Part shown: in pieces, positions 39,756-47,817 of the stretch
Numbering within the stretch: the first letter of the stretch is position 1
Layout: the number at the start of each line of letters is the position of its first letter
NCBI GenBank assembly: GCA_001592145.1
Contig: BCWJ01000012.1
Coordinates: 59,688-123,687 of the forward strand
DNA length: 64,000 nucleotides
DNA from: Xylanimicrobium pachnodae JCM 13526 = NBRC 107786
GTDB lineage: Bacteria > Actinomycetota > Actinomycetes > Actinomycetales > Cellulomonadaceae
Reading direction: 5' to 3'
Notes under the pieces: model-generated
Seen by the model: only the letters and a program-made list of their open reading frames with translations
Told to the model about the DNA's origin: nothing
Databases searched by the model: none
Translations under genes and position numbers: made by a program

Positions 39756-39767
39756 GAACATATGTTC
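39756..39767. promoter_or_regulatory. LexA (SOS) box GAACATATGTTC upstream of the HNH gene
   Basis: In context AGAACATATGTTCGAA, against the actinobacterial consensus TCGAAC-N4-GTTCGA. It lies 15 bp before the ATG at 39783. The left half-site is completed by the last bases of the IS. An identical GAACATATGTTC at 37605-37616 lies at the left IS end. Confidence 0.85.
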
Positions 39768-39782
39768 GAATATCATGATCCC

Positions 39783-41771
39783 ATGACCGAACCGGACACG
39801 CCTGCGTCGAATGCCCGCGAGGCTGCGGGCGACGCGACCCGTCGCGCGGGTGGTTCCGGTGCGCGTGGCGGCATGCCGGAGGGGATCCCCGTGGGGGTTT
39901 CCGAGGCGGCGTCCCGGGCTGCTGCGGATGACCTGGCGGCGCGGTTGAGGGCGTTGGCGCGGGTGCCGATCGAGGACGACGGGTCGTTCGCTGCACGGTT
40001 GAGGGGCCGTTCGGGTCTGGTCGACTCTGTGCTGGTCGATTCCCTGCTGGGCCGGTCGCTCCTCGACCCTGCCGCACCGGGCCGGGATGCGGAGTCGCTG
40101 TCCGCGGAGATTGCCGGGCTCGTGGACGTGCGCGGCGTGACCTCGGTGGCGGAGCTCGACGCCACGCTGGGTGCGCTGGAAGCGGTGCGGTCGCGGGTCA
40201 ACGCGCTGGAGGCGGTGGAGGCCGTGCTCCTGGAACGGGTGCGCCGCCAGGCGATGCGGGCCGAGACGCTGCTGGACGACGGCGAGCCGATGGTGCGCGC
40301 GGCCACCGATGCGCGCCGCCAGGAGTTGGCCCGTCGTACCGCGGTGGCAGAGGTGGCGCTCGCGTTGCACCAGCAGGAACACGCGGTGGCGTCCCGGATG
40401 GCTCGGGCCCAGGCGCTCGTGGCGCGCGCTCCGCGCACGATGGCGGCCTCCGTGGCGGGGCGGGTGGCGTGGGCGAACGCGGGCAAGGTCGCCGACGCGG
40501 TGGCCGAGCTGGACGATCAGACCGCCGCGCGCCTCGACGCCGAGGTCGTGCATGCCGCCGGGTGCCAGAACGTGCGCCGCTTCGGGTCCACGGTGCGCCG
40601 GGTGCGCGAGCGCCTCTGCCCCGCGCCGGCAGAGGTGCGCCATGCGGAGGCGGCGACCCGGCGCGGCGTCTGGGTGGATCCGGCCGCGGACGGGATGGCA
40701 TGGCTGACCCTGTTCGCCCCGGCCGTCGCGGTCCACGCGATCGCCGACCGGCTGACCACTGTCGCCGGGGCGGTGCGCGGCGACGGCGACGGACGCACCA
40801 CCGCGCAGGTGCGCGCCGATATTGCGTGCGCGCTGCTGCTCGACGACGGAACCCTTGACCTCGCGGCGGCGGCCGGTGCTGCGGCGACTACTGCTACCCA
40901 GAGGGCCGCGGCCGGAGCTGACCCACGCACCGCGCCCGGACATGACCCGCGGACCGCGGCCGGAGTTGACTCTCGCGGGGCTGCGGTTGGCGTGGTCGGA
41001 GCAGGCGCTGAGGCTCGTGCAGCAACACGGGCGGGGGCCGAGTTCGGCCGCACCGCATTCGACCTGGCAGCGTACGCGCGGTCGGTGCGCCCGAAGGTCT
41101 ATGTCACGGTGCCGGTGCTGACCCTGCTGGGCCGTGCCGATGCGCCGGCGCTTCTCGACGGGCGGGTCCCGATCGACGCGGACACGGCCCGGGAGCTGGC
41201 AGGGCTGGCGACCTCGTTCACGCGGTTGCTCACCCACCCCGAGACGGGGCGGGTGCTGTCCGTCGGCGCGGAGTCGTACCACCCGCCCGCCGACCTGCGC
41301 CACTACATCAAGGTGCGCGACGACGCGTGCCGCTTCCCGGGATGCGATCGGCCGGCCGCGAAGAGCGACGCGGACCACACGGTCGCGTACGCCGAGGGCG
41401 GGTCCACGGCCGCAGGCAATCTCGCCTCCCTGTGCCGACGCCACCACGTCCTCAAGCACCAGGCACGGTTCGCCGTCCGCCAGGTCGATGACGCGGGCAC
41501 CCTGGAGTGGGCCACCCCGACCGGTCGAACCCACCGCACCCGCGCCGACCTGGTCCCGGCCACCATCCACGTCGCCCCGGAGACTGGGCCGCCACCCGGC
41601 CCGGACGACTCCGCCGACGTCGCCCACGATCACGGCGATCACGGCGATCACGGCGATCACGGCGATCACGGCGATCACCGCGATCACCGCGACTGCTGTG
41701 ATTGCCGAGATCAGCGGTGCCGCGGCGGTGAGGCAAACGACCCCAGCGATCTCGCCGACCCGCCGTTTTGA
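39783..41771 (+). CDS. HNH endonuclease domain protein, DUF222/13E12-repeat family
   Basis: 662 residues. The DUF222 helical domain covers about 100-400 (LDATLGALEAVRSRVNALEA, then VRRQAMRAETLLDDG, RRTAVAEVALALHQQEHAVA). The HNH nuclease at about 505-560 has CRFPGCDRPAAKSDADHTVA, then GGSTAAGNLASLCRRHHVLK with both zinc Cys pairs and DH/HH. The C-terminus is a His/Asp tandem-repeat tail that could bind metal. Members of this family are SOS-induced in mycobacteria, which agrees with the LexA box. Confidence 0.9.
   Translation: MTEPDTPASNAREAAGDATRRAGGSGARGGMPEGIPVGVSEAASRAAADDLAARLRALARVPIEDDGSFAARLRGRSGLVDSVLVDSLLGRSLLDPAAPGRDAESLSAEIAGLVDVRGVTSVAELDATLGALEAVRSRVNALEAVEAVLLERVRRQAMRAETLLDDGEPMVRAATDARRQELARRTAVAEVALALHQQEHAVASRMARAQALVARAPRTMAASVAGRVAWANAGKVADAVAELDDQTAARLDAEVVHAAGCQNVRRFGSTVRRVRERLCPAPAEVRHAEAATRRGVWVDPAADGMAWLTLFAPAVAVHAIADRLTTVAGAVRGDGDGRTTAQVRADIACALLLDDGTLDLAAAAGAAATTATQRAAAGADPRTAPGHDPRTAAGVDSRGAAVGVVGAGAEARAATRAGAEFGRTAFDLAAYARSVRPKVYVTVPVLTLLGRADAPALLDGRVPIDADTARELAGLATSFTRLLTHPETGRVLSVGAESYHPPADLRHYIKVRDDACRFPGCDRPAAKSDADHTVAYAEGGSTAAGNLASLCRRHHVLKHQARFAVRQVDDAGTLEWATPTGRTHRTRADLVPATIHVAPETGPPPGPDDSADVAHDHGDHGDHGDHGDHGDHRDHRDCCDCRDQRCRGGEANDPSDLADPPF
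41628..41690. repeat. 9-bp tandem repeat GATCACGGC (7 copies) in the HNH gene
   Basis: Five exact copies of GATCACGGC (41628-41672) are followed by two of GATCACCGC (41673-41690). They encode DHG/DHR units near the protein C-terminus. Copy number can vary without frameshift. Confidence 0.95.
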
Positions 41772-41829
41772 CGGGGAGGGGAACCGCACCCCCGCACGAG
41801 GTCACCCGTGACGCCGGACCCCGAGGTCG

Positions 41830-42549
41830 TCAGTGACCGTCGTCAGGAACCGCGGCGGGTTGATGCTCACCCGTGCCCGTGCCCGTGCCCGTGCCCTCGT
41901 CCGGCCGCGCGGGGCGGCGTGCGGCCTCGTGCTTCGCCAGGTCGTCGGCGTAGCGTGTTCGGTCCGCACGTGTCGGCAGGCTTCGCGATGGAAAGGCCGC
42001 GTCGAAGGCAGCCAGAGCCTCGGCGTCGACCAGGGGGAGCAGCGCATCGACGTAGCGGCCGCTGACGCCGTTGAGAGCACCCGGGACGAGTTCACGGGCC
42101 TGGAGGGCATCGAGGTACCAGCCGTCCAGATGAATGCCGTACCGCTCGGCGGGTGCGAACCCGTGGCGGGAGTAGTAGTCCCCGTCGCCGAGCACCATCA
42201 CTGCGCGAAAGCCAAGGTCGGTGGCGATGCGGAGCGCCGTTTCGATGAGCGTGGTGCCGATGCCGTTGCGCTGGTGGGTGCGAGCCGCGCAGAGGGGGCC
42301 GAGGGTGAGGACCTCGTGGCGGGTGCCGTCGTCGGCCACGACCTGCCCGCGTTCGCACATGACGTGGCCGACGATCCTGCCGTCGTCCTCCGCCACCAGG
42401 TCGAGCTCAGGAATGAAGGACGGGTCGGAGCGAACCCGGTGGACGATGAAGTGCTCCACGGCGCCGGCGGCGTAGAGGTTCCAGAAGGCGTCGCGGACGA
42501 CCTCCTCGGTGGCGCGGTGGTCGGCGGGTTGCTCCTGGCGAACGATCAC
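41830..42549 (-). CDS. GNAT-family N-acetyltransferase with GT-repeat tail
   Basis: 239 residues. Acetyl-CoA site: VLTLGPLCAARTHQRNGIGT, then TLIETALRIATDLGFRAVMV and GDGDYYSRHGFAPAERYGI, typical of YhbS-like acetyltransferases. The last 45 residues are disordered and contain GTGTGTG, encoded by a CGTGCC hexamer repeat (41876-41899). Downstream of the HNH gene and convergent with it. Confidence 0.88.
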   Translation of the reverse strand: MIVRQEQPADHRATEEVVRDAFWNLYAAGAVEHFIVHRVRSDPSFIPELDLVAEDDGRIVGHVMCERGQVVADDGTRHEVLTLGPLCAARTHQRNGIGTTLIETALRIATDLGFRAVMVLGDGDYYSRHGFAPAERYGIHLDGWYLDALQARELVPGALNGVSGRYVDALLPLVDAEALAAFDAAFPSRSLPTRADRTRYADDLAKHEAARRPARPDEGTGTGTGTGEHQPAAVPDDGH

Positions 42550-42614
42550 TCGTCAACGTAGCCACGGGGTATGGCTGGACGCGAGGTGAGGGCGCCTTGC
42601 GGATGGTCCGGTGC

Positions 42615-43418
42615 TCAGATCCGCTCGGCGATCGTGGCGAGAGTGGTGTACCGCATGGTGAACGTCCCGCCGTGCGCGTCGACGACGTCGCCGAGGCCAG
42701 CGAGCAGCTCGGCGAGTCGGTCCGGCGGGATGAGGCCGTGCCCGCCGAAGGTCGGCACCTGGTCAAGCCACGCCTCACGATCGATCGTGGCGGTGCGCTC
42801 GAGCTGGAGGCGTTCGGGCTCGTCGAAGGCGCCGGTGCGGGCGAGGCCCGACTCGGCGGGGGCCAGGAACTGGTCCGGCAGCGATCCGGACGTCGCCTGG
42901 GCGAAGGGGGTGAACGGCAACCCGGTCTCGACGCTGCGGTACACGTCGGCGAAGGCAGCGGCGATGGTGGGCTCGGGGTCGGCGGCGTTCCAGAACAGGG
43001 CGATACGGCCACCCGGGCGCAGGACGCGGGCCGCCTGCTCCGGCCCGGCGACGGGGTCCACCCAGTGCCAGGTCTGCCCGGCGATCACGGCGTCGAACAC
43101 CCGCCCGGACGGGTCCCAGTCCTCGAAGCGGCCGACGTCGACAGGGAACCCCTTGGCCCGGGCCAGCTCGGCCATGCGGTCGTCGACCTCCAGCCCGGTG
43201 ACGTCGGCCCCGGCCGCCCGGAACGGGAGTGCGGACAGCCCCGTGCCGATGCCGACGTCGAGAACACGCGGAGTGGTGAACCCGGCCAGGACGGCGTCGG
43301 CGAGGGCCTGTGGGTAACGGGGGCGGGTGCGGTCGTACCGCTCGGCGTCGGCTCCGAACGACTCGGCGATGCGGCGCTGCCGGTGGGGTTCGGCGCCGGG
43401 TGTCGCGGGCGATGTCAC
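42615..43418 (-). CDS. SAM-dependent methyltransferase (class I, UbiE-like)
   Basis: 267 residues from GTG at 43418; the frame is open to 43529, but that stretch runs towards the SRP RNA. Motif I: RVLDVGIGTGLSALPFRAAG; Asp/Glu of motif II: DVTGLEVDDRM; motif III: FDAVIAGQTWHWVDPVAGPE; RVLRPGGRIALFWN. Substrate unknown. Confidence 0.88.
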   Translation of the reverse strand: MTSPATPGAEPHRQRRIAESFGADAERYDRTRPRYPQALADAVLAGFTTPRVLDVGIGTGLSALPFRAAGADVTGLEVDDRMAELARAKGFPVDVGRFEDWDPSGRVFDAVIAGQTWHWVDPVAGPEQAARVLRPGGRIALFWNAADPEPTIAAAFADVYRSVETGLPFTPFAQATSGSLPDQFLAPAESGLARTGAFDEPERLQLERTATIDREAWLDQVPTFGGHGLIPPDRLAELLAGLGDVVDAHGGTFTMRYTTLATIAERI

Positions 43419-43497
43419 GGCTCTCACCCTAGACGCGGGGCGTGGGCCGCGGGACGCGGGGAGCGGACGGGGGCGCCGGGCATGCCGACCGGGCATG

Positions 43498-43593
43498 CGA
43501 GGACCCCCCGCACACCCGACAGAGCGCACCTACCCTTGCTGCCTTCCGGCCCTGGGGGAGTTCGGTGCGGTATCGCCGCACGGGGGGTCTGCA
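43498..43593 (-). ncRNA. ffs: Small SRP RNA (4.5S)
   Basis: On the minus strand: GACCCCCCGTGCGGCGATAC, then CCCCCAGGGCCGGAAGGCAG followed by CAAGGGTAGGTGCGC and a closing GGGGGGTC. The conserved Ffh-binding loop CAGGGCCGGAAGGCAGCA is exact, and the terminal stem GACCCCCC/GGGGGGTC pairs. Guides Ffh-dependent insertion of membrane proteins. Ends approximate by a few bases. Confidence 0.95.
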
Positions 43594-43739
43594 CCCAGCC
43601 TAACGGAGGTGGCGGCGGTGGCCGAAATCCGATCGTGCCCCTCGGCGACGCCGTGGCGATCCCTCGATGCCGGGCCACCCTCGGATGTCCGGTATCCTTC
43701 TGGGGCTGCCTGGGCGTTGATGCGCGCGGCGGTGCACCA

Positions 43740-43824
43740 GGAGGATTCGCCTAGCGGCCTATGGCGCACGCTTGGAAAGCGTGTTGGGTTCACGCCCTCG
43801 GGGGTTCGAATCCCCCATCCTCCG
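43740..43824 (+). tRNA. tRNA-Ser(GGA)
   Basis: 85 nt. Acceptor GGAGGAT (43740-43746) pairs with ATCCTCC (43817-43823). Anticodon stem CACGC/GCGTG encloses TTGGAAA, anticodon GGA. Long variable arm GTTGGGTTCACGCCCTC; T-loop GTTCGAATC. CCA not encoded. Confidence 0.97.
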
Positions 43825-43829
43825 CCGGA

Positions 43830-43863
43830 GAAGCCCCGGGAGCCCTACGGTTCCCGGGGCTTC
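43830..43863. terminator. tRNA-Ser(GGA) terminator
   Basis: GAAGCCCCGGGA (43830-43841) pairs perfectly with TCCCGGGGCTTC (43852-43863) around a 10-nt loop, followed by GTTG. It also ends the convergent 165-aa gene. Confidence 0.85.
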
Positions 43864-43900
43864 GTTGCGTCCACGGAACGCTGCCGTCACCGCATCGCTG

Positions 43901-44398
43901 TCACCGCGTCATGGTGTGGTCCTCCTGGACGACGACGTCGTCGAACGTCTCGACGGACCCGTCCGGGCTGGTCAGGACCACGGTGATCGTGTCGCCCGGC
44001 CGGATGTCCAGGCCGTCGAAGGAGGCGAAGAACCCCGAGATCCCGCCTCGGGTGCGCCGCTCGGGCTTGTCCTCGCGCCAGGGCGTGACCTGTTCGCCGT
44101 CGACCAGCAGGGTGATCGCGGGGGAGCGGACGGTGATGATCTCGTCGTCGCCGGGGGCGTCGACGGTCACCTCCACCACGAGGACGTCGCTCGCGCCGAC
44201 CCTCGCGTACGGCGCGCCGAGCCGGACTCCGGACTCCTGGGTGCGCCAGGCGGCGTGTGCGTCGTCGCTCGCCGATGACGTCGGAGCAGGTTCGTGCGGT
44301 GAACGGTCGATCGTCGACCAGTAGAGGATGACGAGCAGGACGCCGACGGTGCCCAGCGCGCTGCGCGCGAGACCCTTGCGCGTTGCCCGCGCCGCCAC
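43901..44398 (-). CDS. Membrane-anchored extracellular protein, 165 aa
   Basis: A basic N-terminus and one membrane segment (ALGTVGVLLVILYWSTI) are followed by a beta-rich domain (VRLGAPYARVGASDVLVVEV, ITVRSPAITLLVDGEQVTPW, GGISGFFASFDGLDIRPGDT). The outer domain looks Ig-like, but no family is recognised. Probably a cell-envelope protein. Confidence 0.65.
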   Translation of the reverse strand: MAARATRKGLARSALGTVGVLLVILYWSTIDRSPHEPAPTSSASDDAHAAWRTQESGVRLGAPYARVGASDVLVVEVTVDAPGDDEIITVRSPAITLLVDGEQVTPWREDKPERRTRGGISGFFASFDGLDIRPGDTITVVLTSPDGSVETFDDVVVQEDHTMTR

Positions 44399-44615
44399 CT
44401 GCGCCTCCCCGTCTCGGCTGCCGTCCGGGTGCCCCGGCGATGGGCGCCGAGGTTAGCAGCCAGGGTCACCGGGGCTGTCCGGGCCTCCGGTCGTCGCCGG
44501 GTGACGGACCTCGTGACCTGCGGGTTTGTCGGATGTGAGACGGCACACGTTCGAATGCTGAGATTCCCGGGTTCGAAAGTGGCGATGGTGCCGCCGGGTC
44601 GCGCAAGATGACCAC
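44399..44615. other. Promoter/leader region of the met transporter operon
   Basis: No gene seen. TTCGAA occurs at 44550-44555 and 44572-44577, 22 bp apart, flanking CTGAGATTCCCGG; this may be an operator. I looked for SAM-type riboswitch cores and found none. Confidence 0.35.
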
Positions 44616-44735
44616 ATGCCCGCCACGATGCCCGCCGCCATGACCCCGCGCTCCGCTCAGCGCGCCGTCATGTGCTGTGCCGCGGCACCCGCGACGCTCA
44701 TGCCGGCCGCGCGAATGCGACGCGCGGCGCGCTGA
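44616..44735 (+). CDS. Met/Cys-rich leader peptide (39 aa) before metQ
   Basis: ATG at 44616 to TGA at 44733-44735. The peptide has six Met (positions 1, 5, 9, 19, 29, 34) and a Met-Cys-Cys run at 19-21. A perfect GCCGCGCG/CGCGCGGC hairpin covers the last codons (44706-44728). metQ starts 157 nt downstream. Ribosome stalling at Met or Cys codons when charged tRNA is scarce would alter the hairpin, in the way of Cys-responsive leader peptides reported in actinobacteria. Regulation is inferred. Confidence 0.5.
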   Translation: MPATMPAAMTPRSAQRAVMCCAAAPATLMPAARMRRAAR

Positions 44736-44892
44736 GCCCGGTTCGCTGACCTCAACAGCTTCCGCCCTCGCGGCCGCGCCGACGCCGTCGGCCCTTCGTC
44801 ACGCCCCGCGCCCCCATGGCGCCACCCGCACCCCACCGCTTGCCCTCGGGGGCCGCTGATCCGTGGCCGCCCGCACCGGAAGGAAACCACCC

Positions 44893-45807
44893 ATGTCCCG
44901 TTCCCGCTTCTCGTTCGCCACCCGCGCGCTCGCCGCCGTGGCCGTCCTCGCCCCGCTCGCGCTGGCGGGCTGTGCGTCCTCCGACGGCGCGACGGCGTCG
45001 GAGGGCACCAAGGACGACCCGATCGTCATCGGCATCGTCTCGTCCGGCGAGGACTACTGGAACACGTTCAAGGCCAAGGCCGAGGCCGAGGGCATCTACG
45101 TCGAGCTGAAGAACTTCTCCGACTACCAGCTTCCCAACCAGGGTCTCAGCGACGGTGACCTGGACCTCAACCAGTTCCAGCACCTGCAGTTCCTGGCGGA
45201 CTACAACGTCAAGACGGGCAGCGACCTCACCCCGATCGGTGCCACCGCCGTCTACCCGCTGGACCTGTACTCGACCAAGGTGAGCGACGTCGCGGACATC
45301 CCCGACGGCGCCGAGGTGGCCATCCCCAACGACGGCTCCAACCAGGCGCGCGCGCTGCTGGTGCTCCAGGACGCCGGCCTGCTGAAGCTCAAGGACGGCG
45401 GGAACTCGTTCTCGACGGCCGCCGACGTGATCGCTGACGACTCGCAGGTCACGGTGACCCCGCTCAAGGCCGACCAGCTCCCGGCGGCGCTGCAGGACCC
45501 GAAGGTGTACGCGGCCATCGTCAACAACGACTACGTGCCGAACATCGACGCGGCGCACCAGGAGCCGATCTACAAGACCGACGCCGACTCGACGGCCAAC
45601 GACCCCTACATCAACATCTGGGTCTCGCGGAAGGCTGACGCCGACAACCCGACCTTCAAGAAGCTCATCGAGCTCTACCACGAGAAGGACGTCACGGACG
45701 GTGTGCTCGAGGCGTCGGGCGGCACGGGCGTCATCAAGGACAACACCCCGAAGCAGCTCCAGGACATCCTGGCCACGATCGAGAAGAACCAGAAGGCACA
45801 GGGCTGA
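44893..45807 (+). CDS. metQ: Methionine ABC transporter substrate-binding lipoprotein
   Basis: 304 residues, ATG at 44893 after GGAAGGAAA. Lipobox LALAGC (Cys27). NlpA/MetQ motifs: IVIGIVSSGEDYWNTFKAKA, LKNFSDYQLPNQGLSDGDLD, LNQFQHLQFLADYN, AVYPLDLYSTKVSDVADIPD and VAIPNDGSNQARALLVLQDA. Binds methionine outside the membrane and delivers it to MetNI, encoded next. Confidence 0.95.
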   Translation: MSRSRFSFATRALAAVAVLAPLALAGCASSDGATASEGTKDDPIVIGIVSSGEDYWNTFKAKAEAEGIYVELKNFSDYQLPNQGLSDGDLDLNQFQHLQFLADYNVKTGSDLTPIGATAVYPLDLYSTKVSDVADIPDGAEVAIPNDGSNQARALLVLQDAGLLKLKDGGNSFSTAADVIADDSQVTVTPLKADQLPAALQDPKVYAAIVNNDYVPNIDAAHQEPIYKTDADSTANDPYINIWVSRKADADNPTFKKLIELYHEKDVTDGVLEASGGTGVIKDNTPKQLQDILATIEKNQKAQG

Positions 45808-45830
45808 CCCGTCTCTGAGACGCTAGGGCT

Positions 45831-47030
45831 GTGAGCACCCCCATCATCAGCTTCCGGGACGCCGTCAAGGTGTTCCCGGGCACCCGTCGACGGCCCGAGG
45901 TCCGGGCCGTCGACGGCGTCACCCTGGACATCGCCGAGGGCGAGATCTTCGGCGTCATCGGCTACTCGGGCGCCGGCAAGTCCACCCTGGTGCGGCTCAT
46001 CAACGCCCTGGAGCGCACGACGTCGGGGTCCGTGGTGGTGGGCGGCCGAGACCTCACGGGGCTGAGCGAGTCCCAGCTGCGTGAGGTGCGTGCCGGGATC
46101 GGCATGATCTTCCAGCAGTTCAACCTGCTGTCGTCGCGCACGGTCGCGGGCAACGTCGCCTACCCGCTCGAGGTGGCGAAGTGGCCCAAGGACAAGCGCG
46201 AGGAACGCGTGCGCGAGCTCCTGGAGTTCGTGGGCATCTCCGACAAGGCGGGCACGTACCCGGCGCAGCTCAGCGGCGGTCAGAAGCAGCGCGTCGGCAT
46301 CGCCCGGGCGCTCGCCGCCAACCCGCGCATCCTGCTCGCGGACGAGGCGACCAGCGCGCTCGACCCCGAGACGACCCGCGAGGTGCTGCGCCTGCTCCAG
46401 CGGGTCAACCGCGAGCTCGGCATCACCGTGGTGATCATCACGCACGAGATGGACGTGGTGCGCTACTGCTGCGACCGGGTCGCGGTGATGGAGCACGGCA
46501 AGGTCGCCGAGACGGGCGACGCGTACTCGATCTTCTCCAGCCCGACGGCGCCCATCACGCGCCGGTTCGTGGCCACGTCGCTGCGGGACCGCCCCTCCGA
46601 CGAGACCCTGGCGCGGCTGCGCGAGCGCCACCCGGGACGCCTCGTCGTCGTCGGCATCGACGAGGTGACCGGCTCCACGCGCGCGATCACGCAGGTGTTC
46701 CGCGACCAGGGCGTCGAGCCCGCCGTCGTCTACGGCGGGATCACGGAGGTGGCCGGCAAGCCGTACGGCTCGCTCACGTTCGAGATCGCCGGGCCCGACG
46801 ACGCCGTCGCCGCCGCGATCGCGCGCCTGCGCGACGTGACCGCCGTCGACGACCTCGGCACGGCTGCGGCCCCGGCGGTGGAACCTGCTGACACCGAGCC
46901 TGTCGAGACGGACGGCCGAAGCGGGCCGCCGCGCACTCGCGTGATCGGCGCGCAGGACTACGGGATGCTCGGCGCTCGGGGTGCCCGCCTGGCTGGGCCC
47001 GACCCGCTCATCATCGAGGAGGACGACTGA
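45831..47030 (+). CDS. metN: Methionine ABC transporter ATPase with NIL domain
   Basis: 399 residues from GTG. Walker A GYSGAGKST, Q-loop MIFQQFNLLSSRTVAGNVAY, signature LSGGQKQR, Walker B ILLADEATSALD, H-loop IITHEMDVV. The C-terminal NIL domain (about 265-345; RLVVVGIDEVTGSTRAITQV) binds methionine and shuts off transport in the E. coli homologue. A 50-residue disordered tail carrying a degenerate copy of the dispersed repeat follows. It overlaps metI by one base (TGATGG). Confidence 0.95.
   Translation: MSTPIISFRDAVKVFPGTRRRPEVRAVDGVTLDIAEGEIFGVIGYSGAGKSTLVRLINALERTTSGSVVVGGRDLTGLSESQLREVRAGIGMIFQQFNLLSSRTVAGNVAYPLEVAKWPKDKREERVRELLEFVGISDKAGTYPAQLSGGQKQRVGIARALAANPRILLADEATSALDPETTREVLRLLQRVNRELGITVVIITHEMDVVRYCCDRVAVMEHGKVAETGDAYSIFSSPTAPITRRFVATSLRDRPSDETLARLRERHPGRLVVVGIDEVTGSTRAITQVFRDQGVEPAVVYGGITEVAGKPYGSLTFEIAGPDDAVAAAIARLRDVTAVDDLGTAAAPAVEPADTEPVETDGRSGPPRTRVIGAQDYGMLGARGARLAGPDPLIIEEDD
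46896..46911. repeat. Dispersed short repeat, degenerate copy 2 (GAGCCTGTCGAGACGG)
   Basis: Lies in the low-complexity C-terminal tail of MetN, encoding EPVET, the same peptide as in DnaX. One base differs from the core GAGCCTGTCGAAAC. Confidence 0.7.
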
Positions 47031-47692
47031 TGGGCTTCGACTGGTCGACCAACGGCCCGCTGCTGTGGACGGCGGCCGGCGAGACCCTGTACATGGTGCT
47101 CATCACCCTGGTCGCGGGCGGGTTCGTGGGCCTGACGATCGGGCTGGGCCTGTACCTGACCCGCGCGGGGAACCTGCTCGCGAACCGGATCGTGTTCACG
47201 GTGCTCAACGTGCTGATCAACCTGATTCGGCCGGTGCCGTTCATCATCTTCCTGGTCGCGCTCGGCCCGCTGACCCGCCTGGTGACCGGGCGGACCATCG
47301 GCATCGAGGCGTTCACGTTCGCGATGTGCGTCATGGCGTCGGTCGTGTTCGGGCGGCTGGTCGAGCAGAACCTGGTGAGCATCGACCCCGGCGTGATCGA
47401 GGCGGCCCGCGCGATGGGCGCCTCGCCGCTGCGCATCGTGCGCACCGTGATCATCCCGGAGGCGCTGGCCCCGCTCATCCTGGGGTACACGTTCCTGTTC
47501 ATCGGCGTGCTCGACATGTCCGCCATCGGCGGCTACCTGGGGGCGGGCGGCCTGGGCGACTTCGCCATCGTGCACGGGTATCAGCAGTACGACTGGGCGG
47601 TCACGTTCGTCGTCGTCGTGCTCATCGTCATCGGTGTGCAGCTCATCCAGCTCCTGGGGAACACGCTGGCGAGGCGCGCGCTGCGCCGCTGA
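47030..47692 (+). CDS. metI: Methionine ABC transporter permease
   Basis: 220 residues, five or six membrane segments. GETLYMVLITLVAGGFVGLT, LIRPVPFIIFLVALGPLTRL, the EAA loop EAARAMGASPLRIVRTVIIP and SAIGGYLGAGGLGDFAIVHG are MetI signatures. Last gene of the operon. Confidence 0.95.
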   Translation: MGFDWSTNGPLLWTAAGETLYMVLITLVAGGFVGLTIGLGLYLTRAGNLLANRIVFTVLNVLINLIRPVPFIIFLVALGPLTRLVTGRTIGIEAFTFAMCVMASVVFGRLVEQNLVSIDPGVIEAARAMGASPLRIVRTVIIPEALAPLILGYTFLFIGVLDMSAIGGYLGAGGLGDFAIVHGYQQYDWAVTFVVVVLIVIGVQLIQLLGNTLARRALRR

Positions 47693-47817
47693 CCCGCGTC
47701 CCGGGCCGCCGAGCGACGGACGCGTCGCGCACGGCCACGGGAAAGGTCATTTTGCGACAGCCCATGTCGCGATCTGTGCCACGCGAGGATGCTCGAAGGA
47801 GCCCCCAAGGAGTCCTC

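Larger units (their letters stand above)
37615..39757. mobile_element. IS1595-family insertion sequence with two passenger genes
   Basis: 2143 bp. The terminal inverted repeats start TCTGGGTATCTGCTTGC and match over 24 bp with one mismatch (37615-37638 and 39734-39757). The transposase gene (minus strand) occupies the right half. Two plus-strand genes unrelated to transposition occupy the left half. Passenger genes are known in some IS1595 groups. The target was a LexA box. Confidence 0.85.

Noticed and set aside
37605..39767. Inverted repeat of the IS extended outward to include GAACATATGTTC
   Set aside because: The outer 12 bp are a palindrome, so inverted and direct repetition cannot be told apart. 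An 8-bp direct duplication ACATATGT with ends TCTGGG matches the IS1595 family and leaves a normal LexA box at the empty site.
41628..41690. 9-bp tandem repeat considered as a CRISPR-like array
   Set aside because: No spacers, unit of 9 bp, in frame within the HNH gene; no cas gene anywhere in the window.
44399..44892. SAM riboswitch before metQ
   Set aside because: I could not find SAM-I, SAM-II or SAM-IV core sequences; the leader peptide with hairpin is the only structure seen.
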